Below, in pieces: positions 51,182-62,076 of a DNA stretch of 64,000 nt. The stretch lies in assembly GCA_000231825.2 (NCBI GenBank), contig AFXF02001781.1:186001-250000 (forward strand), given 5' to 3'. A program made the position numbers and the translations under genes. The notes below the pieces were generated by a model. It saw only the letters and a list, made by a program, of their open reading frames with translations, had not been told where the DNA came from and did no database searches. Each line of letters opens with the position of its first letter. Position 1 is the stretch's first letter. This DNA comes from Tetrahymena elliotti 4EA (lineage: Eukaryota > Ciliophora > Oligohymenophorea > Hymenostomatida > Tetrahymenidae).

Positions 51182-52731
51182 TCAACTAAATTGTTCTAAA
51201 TAATCAATGAACTCTAGAGCAGGTTTTAAATACCATCTTTTAGGTTATAGGAATCCCTCAAACCAACCAACATGACCACCTTTATTTATTAAACACATTT
51301 AATTAACTAAAATATGAAATTTAGACTTACCTGAATTCGTAAGAATCATAATCAAATTTTTGTTTAGTTTAACTTCATCTATAGGAAGAGTTTTTGAATC
51401 TAAAATAGGATCATCTTTTGATTATATGCAGAGCATTGGAATTTTTATTTTATCAACATAATGGATACTATTGTATAAATTTTAGAATTTAAATTAACAT
51501 TTAAAATTAAATAAAATCTACCTGCTTATGTTTTTGTAGTACTCATCAGCTGTTCTGTATCCTAGCAGTTTAGAAGTAAAAAGATTATCTAGCTAATTGC
51601 AATTTTTAGTTTTAAGTAGCTCATCTTTCATATTATTAATAATAAAAATATAGTTTTCTTAAAAATAATTTACCATAATCATAATTAACATAGCTTGGTT
51701 TTTAATCTTTGAAAACATGTTTGTATTATCTAATAATTTTCTTTCTTGTATTCATTAGAAAATAATCCATAGTTGAAGATAAACATCTTGAAGTCAAATA
51801 AAAATCCCAAGGATTTGACACACAAACACAAGCAGAGAAAATATTTTAATCTGCATACTATCCTACATATCTTGCTAAAGTATTGGCTCCAAATGAATGA
51901 CCAATAGCATAAAATTTGTAACCTTAATATTATTCTTTTATTATTTCAAGAATTTTTTTATAATCGTCAACAAATTGAAAAGGACCATTTTTAGGAAATG
52001 AAACTCCTCTTCCATTATCCCTATTAGTGTAAAGTCTATCATTTAAAAGACAGACATCATATCCATGTTTATAACATTTGGCTAGAATATTACTTTTTGA
52101 ATTTTGTATGTTAAAAGAAATAAATATTTTTTAATTAAAAATAAATAAATAGTTTAAATAATTTATTATCTCTCTTTTACATAATATATGGTTCATTTAT
52201 TGATGAGACTAGCCCTGGGAATATACATATCATCCTCTTCTATTTTTAGACCCTCTCTAATTATTTGTCATCGGAATAAGCCCAGTCTTTTTTTATTAAA
52301 AGGGGAAATAGTAAATATTTCCTAAAAAGTGATTTTTATGAAGGAAATAACTGTCTGAGATTCTTACCTACTCCAAATTCACCATAATCAGGTATTGTGA
52401 TGTATTACTTTCTGAATTTTATAAATTGTTCTGTATGCTTTGACTTTGAGCCAAATACAGCTTAAAGGTATCCTAAACTCAAGTAGAGTGTAGGAAAGTA
52501 CCTTCCTTTTTTAATGCTTGGGCAGTTTTTAATAATGTCTAAGTTCTTTTAGCACTCTGTATAGTATAATTCAAACTTAGAGTATATTTGTGGTCTTATT
52601 TTTAAAAATATTAAGAGGCCAACAAGGAAGACAACTATTTATATTAAGATTAAGTATATATGATATTGCTGTGGATATTATCTAAAGAAGAAAAAATAAA
52701 AGATTTTACTTATTTCTGAAACTAAGTCCAT
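51182..52731 (-). CDS. ABHD1/3-like alpha/beta hydrolase (435 aa)
   Basis: Five exons (introns 52093-52180, 51625-51673, 51468-51521, 51280-51330) sum to 1308 nt. Residues about 25-45 form one membrane segment (YLILIQIVVFLVGLLIFLKI), so it is probably a single-pass membrane enzyme. The catalytic triad is visible: nucleophile Ser250 in GHSFGANTLARYV, acid Asp376 or Asp377 in SKDDPIL, and base His406 in GGHVGWFEGF. IFPGLVSSINEPYI before the nucleophile and GYDVCLLNDR are typical of the ABHD1/2/3 (EMB8/YheT) group. Family members cleave medium-chain or oxidised phospholipids (ABHD3) or act as esterases; the substrate here is inferred only by family. Confidence 0.92.
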
Positions 52732-53282
52732 CTTAAAGAAGTATTTTAATATTGCTGAATCTTACATTTCTCTAAATTATTGAAAAATTAAATGTATTTA
52801 TCTTTTTTTTAATTGTCGTTTTATCTTTAAAATCTAGATAATTAATGTAATTTAAAATTTACAGTATCCTAAAAAGACTATGATTGAAAATTTTAATTGT
52901 ATTTAAGATCAAATATCATTTTTTACTATCAATAAAAAAACCACTGAAAATTAATCGCCTTATTATTTAAGTAAAAGTTGAAAGTGCACAAAAATTTATT
53001 TTAATTTGAACAATGTAAGTTTTAAATGTAAATAAAGAATGTATATTTGAAAAGAAATAAATAATTAAAAATGAAAAAATAAAAAGATATGATAATTATT
53101 TCTATATATATACAATATATATTCAATTTATTCAATTATTTTTTTTCCTTAACATTTTAATTAAATTATATTTTATATTTAGAGAATTGTAGACATTATT
53201 TATTTACATGTGGTATGGGTTGGGTGGGAGGGAAAATTTTAAAATAGATTGTTTTTTAAATCTTTCATTTAATTAAATACAA
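52732..53282. other. Spacer
   Basis: AT-rich region between two minus-strand genes. A GGGTTGGGTGGGAGGG run at about 53216-53232 is the most G-rich stretch of non-coding DNA in the window and lies just 3' of the EF-hand gene. Confidence 0.5.
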
Positions 53283-56200
53283 TCATGAAGAAGAACGAGG
53301 AGAAATTTCACTTACAAACTCATTGATAGAAATTACATTATCTTCATCTTTATCAAATCTCTCAAGAATACTTGAGACGTCTCTTTCATTAGGCAAGAAG
53401 TTTTAGAACTCCAAGAAATGTTTTAACTGTTGTTTATCGTTTTTAATCTTTTTTAAATAAAAACAAATTTAATAAATTTTACCTCTAAACCAGTTATAAA
53501 CCCTGATTGTGATAAGTTTATCATATCAAATCCATATTCGAAATCCCATCTTTTATCTGAAGAGATAGATTAACGAATAGCCTCTAGTTGATATTCGCAA
53601 GCTAGATATTCAACAATTAACTTTGTATAGAGCTTCATAGTTTCTCTTGAAAATACCTTTATTTATTTTACAGTAATGTTTTAAAGAACTTGAATTTAAA
53701 AATTAAAAATTTACATGCTTGATATTTTCTGGTTAAATGTCAGATCCTTACCTTCTCTCAACCAAACTTTTATACTCTCCTTAATTGGATAGTAAAGCAT
53801 TACTAAAGTCAGAGAATCTTTATTTTATAATTTTGAGATGAATGAAGTGAAAATTAATAATATTAATTTACCTTAAAGCTCCATGCTTCAAGAAATCAAA
53901 TCTCTTAATTAAAAGAATAATTTCATTGATAGTTGCAGATATTTTATGTGATGATAAGAACATTTCTATGCTATAAGCTGTAATAACTCCTCTATCTTAT
54001 TAATCTATTAATCTAAAGGCATCATATAAATTAAAGTCTGCCTTAAGAGCAAGATCTTATTTAATTTTTTCTAGATTTTTATTGTTGTTAATAATGGCCA
54101 TCAAATAGCTATTTAAATGATAAGCTATATTTGCTTTTAAGCTTTTTTAAGGAGTTTTTGTAGCTGCACTAGGATTAAGACGAGTGTATAAATCTTTCTC
54201 ACCTAAGTTAGAAAGCGATAATGAATTATTAGTGTTTGGAGAAGATTACTATTTTTTAAATGCTTGTTTTTTCAAGTAAGAAATACTATTTTCCACATAT
54301 TCTTCATTTCTTTATCCATTATTCTTAATGTTATACAATGTTATAGAATTGTTGGATGTTTGGGGGTTTTATTTTTTATTTTTGACTGCTTTTTTATCTG
54401 GTGATTTGTGTAAAGAATCATTTTCAATTAAAATATAAGATTATGATAATTTACTTGCACTTCCATTTTTACCATTTCTTGAAGAGTTTCTAATTGTAGA
54501 AGTGTTATTTAAAGATATACTTATTATATTTTGCTTAGAGCTATTATTGTTAGGATTAATTGATTTTACTGGTGATAATGAGCGCTCATAATTTAATTTA
54601 GAAGTTGCTAATTAGCATCTAACATCTTATTTAAATTAAAGAAGGGTTTATTTTTGATCAATTTACTTTTATTCAGGCTCACTATCTTCAATAACTTCGG
54701 TTTTTTATTTTCTCAAGGAAGATTGATTACTCTTTAGGTTTGGTGACTTCTGGTAATTAGGAGTGGTATCTTGTCTTTATTTTAATGGAGTTGTCTTTGG
54801 CTTTTAAGTTGAACCAAATTATTTTGAAGTAGATTAGGGTGCACTTGGTTAGTAAAAACTATCTATTGTTTCTGCATTAGATAAGGCGAATTTAGCAACT
54901 TTTTTACCACTAACTATTCGTGCACTATTCGTTGCTATCTGATCTACTTTAGAATTTGGTTTATTAGAAATTGCTAACTTCTTCATCAAATGCTATCTTT
55001 CTAACTCTTCTTTGACTCTGACTTTACCTAAATCTTTCTCTTAAGGTTTAATCACTTTCACAGAAGCAGCTTAAGATGGTTAAATAGAATAAGGGTTTTA
55101 CTTATAACTGCTAGTTGAATAGGATAGCACATCATATCCTAAATGGCTTTCACTCTTTTTTTAAGATGGAGTATTTATACTTGAACTTCTTAATTTAGTA
55201 TTGTTTTATGTTTTGTAGTTACTATTGCTATTGCTTCTCAATCCTCTTGAAGAAAAATCTTAAGTATAATATCCTTTAATAGGAGTTTTTGTAGGCGATT
55301 GATTTACATTTTTATCAGCATTACTATATGACTACCTATCTTAGCTGTAAATTCTAGAACGCCCATCTGCTGTGCTGCTTTTTTTGCCAAAATTGGCAGT
55401 TTTGATATTTTAATTTGGCTGAATTGAATTTTTTTACATATCTATTCCAAAAGATAATAAAGGAGCTTAGATTCTTACACGAGTTTAACTTTATCTATCA
55501 CGATTATAAGGAGCAAAATCAATTCCAATAACAAAATCATTTTCTTATATGACTTCGGTAGAGCAATTATATGTAAGTCTTCTAAAAAAGGCTTAAACTT
55601 CTTCAGGAAAAATCACTTTTTAGTTATGAAGGAAGAAAGATTCTAATTATTTATCATTAAAAAATCCTTTTCTTTCAATATCAATGAGGTAAAAGCAATC
55701 CAATAAGAATTTAGAAATATTGCTCACATTTTTGCCTAAGAAATCATACTTTTCCTATTCTAATTCTTAAACTCCTTTGCTCTCCCTATTGATAAAAATA
55801 TTTGTTTATCTAATATGAACACAAATTGATTTATATAAACATAAAAGATAAAAAGAATTAAAAATAAAAATGTATTTTACCAGTCTATTAATTTAATTAG
55901 CGTGTATTCTACTTCTTAATCAAGTCTTTCACCTGGAAGTAATGCTACTGGCTCTTTCTGTAATACTTTTTATCTAAGTCTTTGGTTGTCTTATGGAAGT
56001 ATAGCATCTAAAAACCTTTATTTTTTATATTTTCTTATATTTGATTTTAACAGAATTTATTTACTCATCATATGAAAGATTTTTATCCCCATCTTTGTCA
56101 AACAATTTGATAAAAAGTTCACATTATGTCATAGTAATAGTAGAATTATTTTCTTAAACAAAATGTCTAATATCATAAGAAGATATTTCATTAACCTATC

Positions 56201-56345
56201 TTATATCTACTCTCTTAAAAGCTGAGTAAGGAGTAAACTCGGGATATTCACATAATAGTTGTCTCACAACTTCTATTTTCTTTTCTAATTTGCCTATTTC
56301 TAGGATTAAATCACAAAGCTTTTATCTTTAAAGTTAGCTAATCAT
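53283..56345 (-). CDS. Multi-EF-hand protein with long disordered middle (923 aa)
   Basis: Six exons (introns 56016-56064, 55786-55880, 53818-53871, 53657-53714, 53448-53482) sum to 2772 nt. A canonical calcium loop DKDGDKNLSYDE lies at residues 83-94, followed by the conserved block AILPQDNQRLR, EVEYTLIKLIDWE and FLLDCFYLIDIERKGFF (a degenerate EF-hand). Residues about 290-690 are Ser/Asn/Lys-rich and disordered. The C-terminal part has FDFLKHGALRFSDFSNALL, then SRETMKLYTKLIVEY and a last EF loop DKDEDNVISINE (901-912), ending ISPRSSS. This arrangement belongs to a family of large EF-hand proteins abundant in ciliates and other protists. A calcium-sensing cytoskeletal role is likely but inferred. 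Confidence 0.9.
53448..53482 (-). other. Very short intron (35 nt)
   Basis: GTAAAATTTA donor and TTAAAAAAG acceptor; removal keeps phase 0. The length 35 is not a multiple of three, so without splicing the conserved C-terminal EF-hand would be out of frame. Confidence 0.8.
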
Positions 56346-57400
56346 GCTATGAGAGGAAAATATTGAACTCTTTTGTAAAATTAGTTGAATATTAAATATT
56401 ATTTTTGAGATATTTTTATTAAATACTAGTTAGAATACTATTTGTATACAAATTAATTTATTAATAATTTATAATACTTTTTTTGTTTTAATTCTTATTA
56501 TTAGCTAAATTATCTAATTTTTTAAGATTACCCTTCTAAATTTCATTATTTCTTCACTGTATTTTATTTTTATTACAAAGGTAAAGACAGTTTATTTTTT
56601 ATTGCTGAAATTTTATTGGTTCAAAATATTTGCCCAATTTTTTGTTTGCTTTGGTTGCTTTATTATTTTTTTATGTTTGTAAATATAGTCGTTGAAAACT
56701 TTATATTGACAACTCTATTTGTAAAATTATAATTTTACTTAAAAACATTTTTATTTAATTAATAATAGTCATCATTTTATAAAATCAATTTGTTGAGAAT
56801 TAAAAAATGAAAAAATCCTAAAATCATTTTTTATTTTTCTTTCCAAATTTTTTGTTAAATTTGATTAAAAATTATTTTGCATTTTTTGAAGTATTTTTTT
56901 ATAAAATTTTAATTGATGAGTAAATACTAAGTTTATTTAATTGAAGATAAAAAGTGTAAACTAAATATAGCTAGATAAAATATGGCTAAGTGATTGTTTG
57001 ATTTTGTGATTTTATGACAAAAAATTATAAAATTAAATAAATGATATGGATATGATATTTATAGATGACAAAATAAAAAAATAGATTGATAATATTGCTC
57101 TCTACAAAAAATGTATGCATAAAGAGATCTTATTTTCACCTAAAAATCTTATTTTTATTGTTTTTGATAAACAAAAACATTGGTAATTTTAATTGAATAT
57201 AACACATATTTTACCTTTATCTCTAAATAGGGAAATCAGCCAAATCAAAAGAATTCATTATTCTTTGCAAATTAATAAACCCATTCAAGTTTTATAATCA
57301 TTAAAAAACTAGAAAAATTATAATTACAGACAAAAAAGTAAATATTAAATATTGAAAATACATAAGCATAAGTATTTATAGTTATATCTTAGGCAAGGTA
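56346..57400. other. Divergent intergenic region
   Basis: AT-rich spacer containing the promoters of the EF-hand gene (-) and the myristoylated-protein gene (+). No other feature recognised. Confidence 0.5.
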
Positions 57401-59455
57401 ATGGGGAATAAACTTAAATCAAATAGGAAAAAGTTATATTCGGAAAGAGCAAATAAGATTTTGGCTTTGCATCAGGCCTAAAACAAAATTAGCACAATTC
57501 AAAAATGTGAAAGTGAGAAAAATATTTAATGTTAATAAGATTATCAGTAAAGTAAAAGTATACTTAGTGATAGCGAAGTGACTGATGATTTAGAATTTAT
57601 AAAAAATGAAACTATTTCTGAAGTAATTGAAAACTACTATCAATATAATAATTCTCTTTAGAATGTAAATTAAAATGATAGTATAAATTCGAATGTAGAT
57701 GTTTAAGAAAAATAGGTTCTCGCCAATTTATTGTGCTAAAATTTAGATAAATACTACTAACAAATAAAAGAGTACTTATAAATGTATAATTTGGAAGTCA
57801 AAATAGCTTAAAATTCTCATTAAGAATGGGTTAATTTTTGCGAGGAGTTAAAAAAAAATAAATCTTTCCATTAAATGAATAAAAAGAAGCACGATTACCA
57901 AGATAATAATTAAATAAAGACAAGCTTTTATACAACTCCATAGTATAAGAATAATCAAAGATCTAATAGATAATAATTATCTAATATAAACAAATTCTTT
58001 AGCTCTGCAAGTAATCTAGATGATAATTATCTTAATGATAAAGATAGCTTTTAACCTTGCTTAAAAAGAAATATAGCAAGTGACTATAATAAGTAAGATG
58101 ACTAAAGTAATATTAGAGGAAAAACATATTCAACATCTATAGGTAGCTTCTTAGGTGAGAAAAACCTTTTTTAGTTTAATTAGCAGGGATAAAATGGTAA
58201 ATTATCAATTTATTAAACTCACTATTACAACAGCTTTCCTGTTGATGATGAAGAGTTTTAACTGAAAAAAGATCTAAAAAAATTCAAACATTACATGAAA
58301 GAATCAAATGAAATGTATTTGCTCTTTTAAAAAATTTCTACAGCCTTTTAGCATGCTTTCTTTACAATTTATGGAAAAGAAAATGAAAAAATTCATAAAC
58401 AATATTTAACAGAGACAACTCTACTGGAAAGCAGATTAGAAATAGAAATTAGGTTTATAGTCAGAGTTTTTGAAAAGCTAATAGATAGAATCATGTAAAA
58501 TTTTATTGATTAGCAAGAAGAGAGCAATAGTGAATAATCTTCTCCATTACGAAAAAGAACTTTTATGTAGAACATGGGATCTAAAGCTTTTCCAGTTGTA
58601 AATATGCTTTTAAATTTTAACCATAAAGTATTTGAAAGAATTCGCTAAATTATGCAAAAAGTTTATTCTAGCTAAACTAAATAATTATTTACTAACATGG
58701 AAATCTACTTGAAAAATGATGTGAAATAATTTGGAGACTTGTCAAATAATTATAAAGATTCAATTGAAGGATACAAATAGCTAATTCCTATTTTCTAAAA
58801 AAATATGGTAGAAGGAATTAAAATTCTTTAGACCACATTAAAATAGATCATTATGGAAGAAAAGAGAAAAACTTAGATTCAATCACTTTAGCAAAAAAAT
58901 TTATACTAAAACTCTTACTTATAAAGTACCTCATTGGTTTCTCCTTAATCATTAGCTGAGAAATCTTTATAATTATAAGCAAGCGTATTCTCTTTAGGTA
59001 AAAATAATGACGAAATTAATGAGAATGACCATTTAACATGCAAACTATCTTATTAAATTAAGCATCCCATTGAAGAAGAAGATGAATTTTGCTTATCAAC
59101 AGATTCTAATGCTAAAAAAGTAAAAAAAAATTTTGTCAAATAATTTGAACAAGAGGAAAAAAGTGAAGAAAAAGAAAACTCTAGTGATCAAAATCAAGAT
59201 TAGGAAAATGATTAAAACTTAAATTAATAAAAAGTTTATGGAATTGAAGATCTACTTCCCACATATGAGTATGTGATATGCCAAGCAGAGTCTTAACTTA
59301 AAACAACACTTTTATTTGATCTTAAACTTTTTTTGCTAGTTTTTAATAATCTTTATGATAGATTACCTTAATACAGTGGTAGTATATCAAATGCTACAAA
59401 TTTCATGTCAGCTTATTAATCAATATTAAAATTATAAGAGAAAACAACTATTTGA
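57401..59455 (+). CDS. Helical protein with N-myristoylation signal (684 aa)
   Basis: One intronless frame of 685 codons. No named family recognised. It starts MGNKLKSNRKK: Gly at position 2 and basic residues after it form a typical N-myristoylation and membrane-association signal. Residues about 130-280 are Asn/Ser/Gln-rich. Residues about 285-500 look like a helical bundle of BAR-like composition (LKKFKHYMKESNEMYLLFQ; ESRLEIEIRFIVRVFEKLID; KDSIEGYKQLIPIF), a resemblance based on composition only. The C-terminal part is acidic (EEKSEEKENSS) and ends with a hydrophobic helical segment (TLLFDLKLFLLVFNNLYDRL). A peripheral membrane role is the reasonable inference. Confidence 0.85.
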
Positions 59456-60264
59456 TTCAATCAATATCAACATTTAAAATAATCAAATTATCAATCTTAG
59501 AGCTCAATCAAAACAAAAACATATAAAATAATAAACACCCCCACCACTAACAAAAAAACTATTTATACTTACACTTCTAAAACAAATACTTCTATATACA
59601 TTAAACTTATTTAATAAATATATTAAATTCAATACTTTATTTTTATAATATATATCTCTTAAACTTTGAAACATTCATCATCCATTCTTCATCTTGTGTT
59701 TAAAATTTTTTTATTTTAAAAATTCTATTTATTTTGGTTTAGTTTATTATCAAAATAACAATCCTATCCTATCTGTTGCAATAAACCTTATAAATTAGAA
59801 AAAAAAAATATTTTTTTTTAAAATCTCAAATCAATTAATTTTTAAAATCCAAAGATATTTATTTATAAAAGCAAAATAATATTCTTTTTATTTGAAATAT
59901 AAAGCAGTGCTGCTTAAAAAAGTTAATTTGGATTTAAGACCAAACAAAAGTTTTAAAAATATTTATCATATGTTAACATATTATTATTGTATATCTTATT
60001 CTTAACAAACGTGTTGTTTAAATTTTTTTTATTAGAAGTAAAAAAGGATATTTTTAGTATTAAAGAATAAGTAAATACTTCTTATTTTAAATAATTATTA
60101 AAATGACAAAAAGAAACATAGAATGATATTTTGAAAATAAATAAAATATTTACTAAATATGTAAATTAAAAAGCGTATCTTTTTTTATTTTATTTTATGA
60201 ATAGAGAGAGTTAAATCCTAAATAAAGATATTAAGAAACTACTTATATTTTAATATAAAAATTA
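59456..60264. other. Convergent spacer
   Basis: AT-rich 3' flanking sequence of two convergent genes; nothing else seen. Confidence 0.5.
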
Positions 60265-61292
60265 TCACCATTTAATATCATTGTATTTAGATTTAGTGAA
60301 TTTAATAAATTATTCTACACATTCTTCTACATCTTCATTTACCAAGTTTTAGTAGAAGCCTATTTTTTTACTTTCTTCAATTTCCTTGATTGCAATTTTA
60401 AGTCTTTCATCTATTTACTATTCAGTGAGCTAAGATCCCCTAAGTGAGTAGAAATAATTAATTTTAAAATGATTTAAATAAAACAATTAAATTTACTTGG
60501 CTTTCATTCTTTTCTCAAGCTCTTCAAGAGAAGATGCATTAAGGAAAATATAATTCCATTCAGGATGTTCTTTATGAACCTTTTTTGCTCCTTAAACATC
60601 AATTTCTAGGATTGCTATCTATTTTTCAATTTATTTAACTATTAGAAATTTATATATTTGGATGTTTTTTTACCTTGCAAGACTATACAATTGAATCTAA
60701 TTTGCCTTTGTGTGTTCCATAATACTCTCCCTGATAAACACAAAACTCAAGGAATGAATTTTTAGCTATTTCCTAGATTAAAATGAATATTAGAGCAATT
60801 ATTAAATCAAACAAAGCAAAATTTTATTTTAATTTACCTTTTCAAATTCTTCTCTTGATACAAAATAATATTCAACTCCATGAGTTTCTCCACGCTATGG
60901 TTTTCTAGAAGTGTAGCTAATTGATTTATGGAATTTATCACTATATTACTATGTGAGCATATTTATTATTGTCCCCTATTTAAATAAAAAGTTTTTATAT
61001 ATTATCTACTTAGAAAGTCAGTTTATCATACTTTTCCTGCTCCTGAAGGACCAGAAATGATTATTGGTTTGAGTAATATTTTATCTTTATCTATATTAAA
61101 GTATGAGAAATATTATTAAGCATATTCATAAACATCCTAAGGTTTTTCAAGCATAACCGTTGAAAGAAAATCATTCAAAATTTCACGTAATTCAGGATGT
61201 TATTTGATATAATCAGAGTGTTCATTTTTAATTTATCCTTTTACATCATTGTAATAAGTTCTTAATTCAGAATCAAAACCTTAATTATCCAT
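60265..61292 (-). CDS. Guanylate kinase with N-terminal RIIa/Dpy-30-like docking domain (264 aa)
   Basis: Guanylate kinase phosphorylates GMP to GDP with ATP. Five exons (introns 60975-61031 by phase, 60773-60837, 60619-60673, 60440-60496) sum to 795 nt. The kinase part starts at the P-loop GPSGAGKGT (81-89). It continues through SISYTSRKPQRGETHGVEYYF (quoted here as SYTSRKPQRGE and GVEYYF), FLEFCVYQGEYYGT and ILEIDVQGAKKV, all GMP-kinase signatures. In front, residues about 32-66 (HPELREILNDF, then EKPQDVYEYAQQYF) match the two-helix RIIa/Dpy-30 dimerisation-docking fold used to bind AKAP-type anchoring helices, notably in ciliary radial spokes. Cytosolic GMP kinases are about 200 aa and lack this extension. 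The enzyme call is firm; a tethered, possibly axonemal, location is inference. Confidence 0.92.
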
Positions 61293-62076
61293 TTTTAAAT
61301 CTCAAAAGCCTATAACTTTATTAATTCTTCTATACTTTTATCAAGGTAATACTAATATTGAAATACTCTAAATAATCTTGTTGCTTTATTCAGTAAAATA
61401 TTATTTGAGAATGCTAAATAACCAAAGGAGCTTAAAAAATAATAAGTTGTATTTGTGATATATTTATTATCAAAATTTCAATTGTATTAATTAAATTTTT
61501 CTTTAAAAGTTGTTAAAATTTACTTTCAAGACTAAAGATAGATACAGTGAAAAAAACAAACAAATATCAATATTTTTGAAATATTAAATTAAAAGTAAAA
61601 CTTACTTTAAATTGTTGTAAAAAAAAAAACATAATTTGATTAAAAAATAAAAATTTATTTACAACCAATAAATTTATTTCAAAAAAAATATCAATTGATA
61701 AAATATTTATAAAATAGATTTTATTTAGTTCTTCTTTTTTAAACAAAAATACTAATTAAATTTTATCAAAGTATTTTTTTATCTTAAAAGAAATAAATCA
61801 ATAAATAAATTAAAAATTATCAACTAGATTTCAAAAGTATTTATTAATAAATTAATTCAAATCAAGACTCGCTCGCTGAACATGAAAAAATTTTTAGATA
61901 TTTGCCCTTAAGATTAATAAATTTTTTATTCAGTTTGATTTTGAAAAGCAATAAATTAAATTTTCAATTAATTATTTAAAGTTTTCAATTATAAAACAAG
62001 ATACTAATCAATTAAATATAATAGCATTCAATCATTTTAATTTACTTATTTTTAACTTACTTAGTCTTAAATTTTA
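61293..62076. other. Divergent intergenic region
   Basis: AT-rich spacer holding the promoters of the guanylate kinase (-) and the following coiled-coil gene (+). No other feature recognised. Confidence 0.5.
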
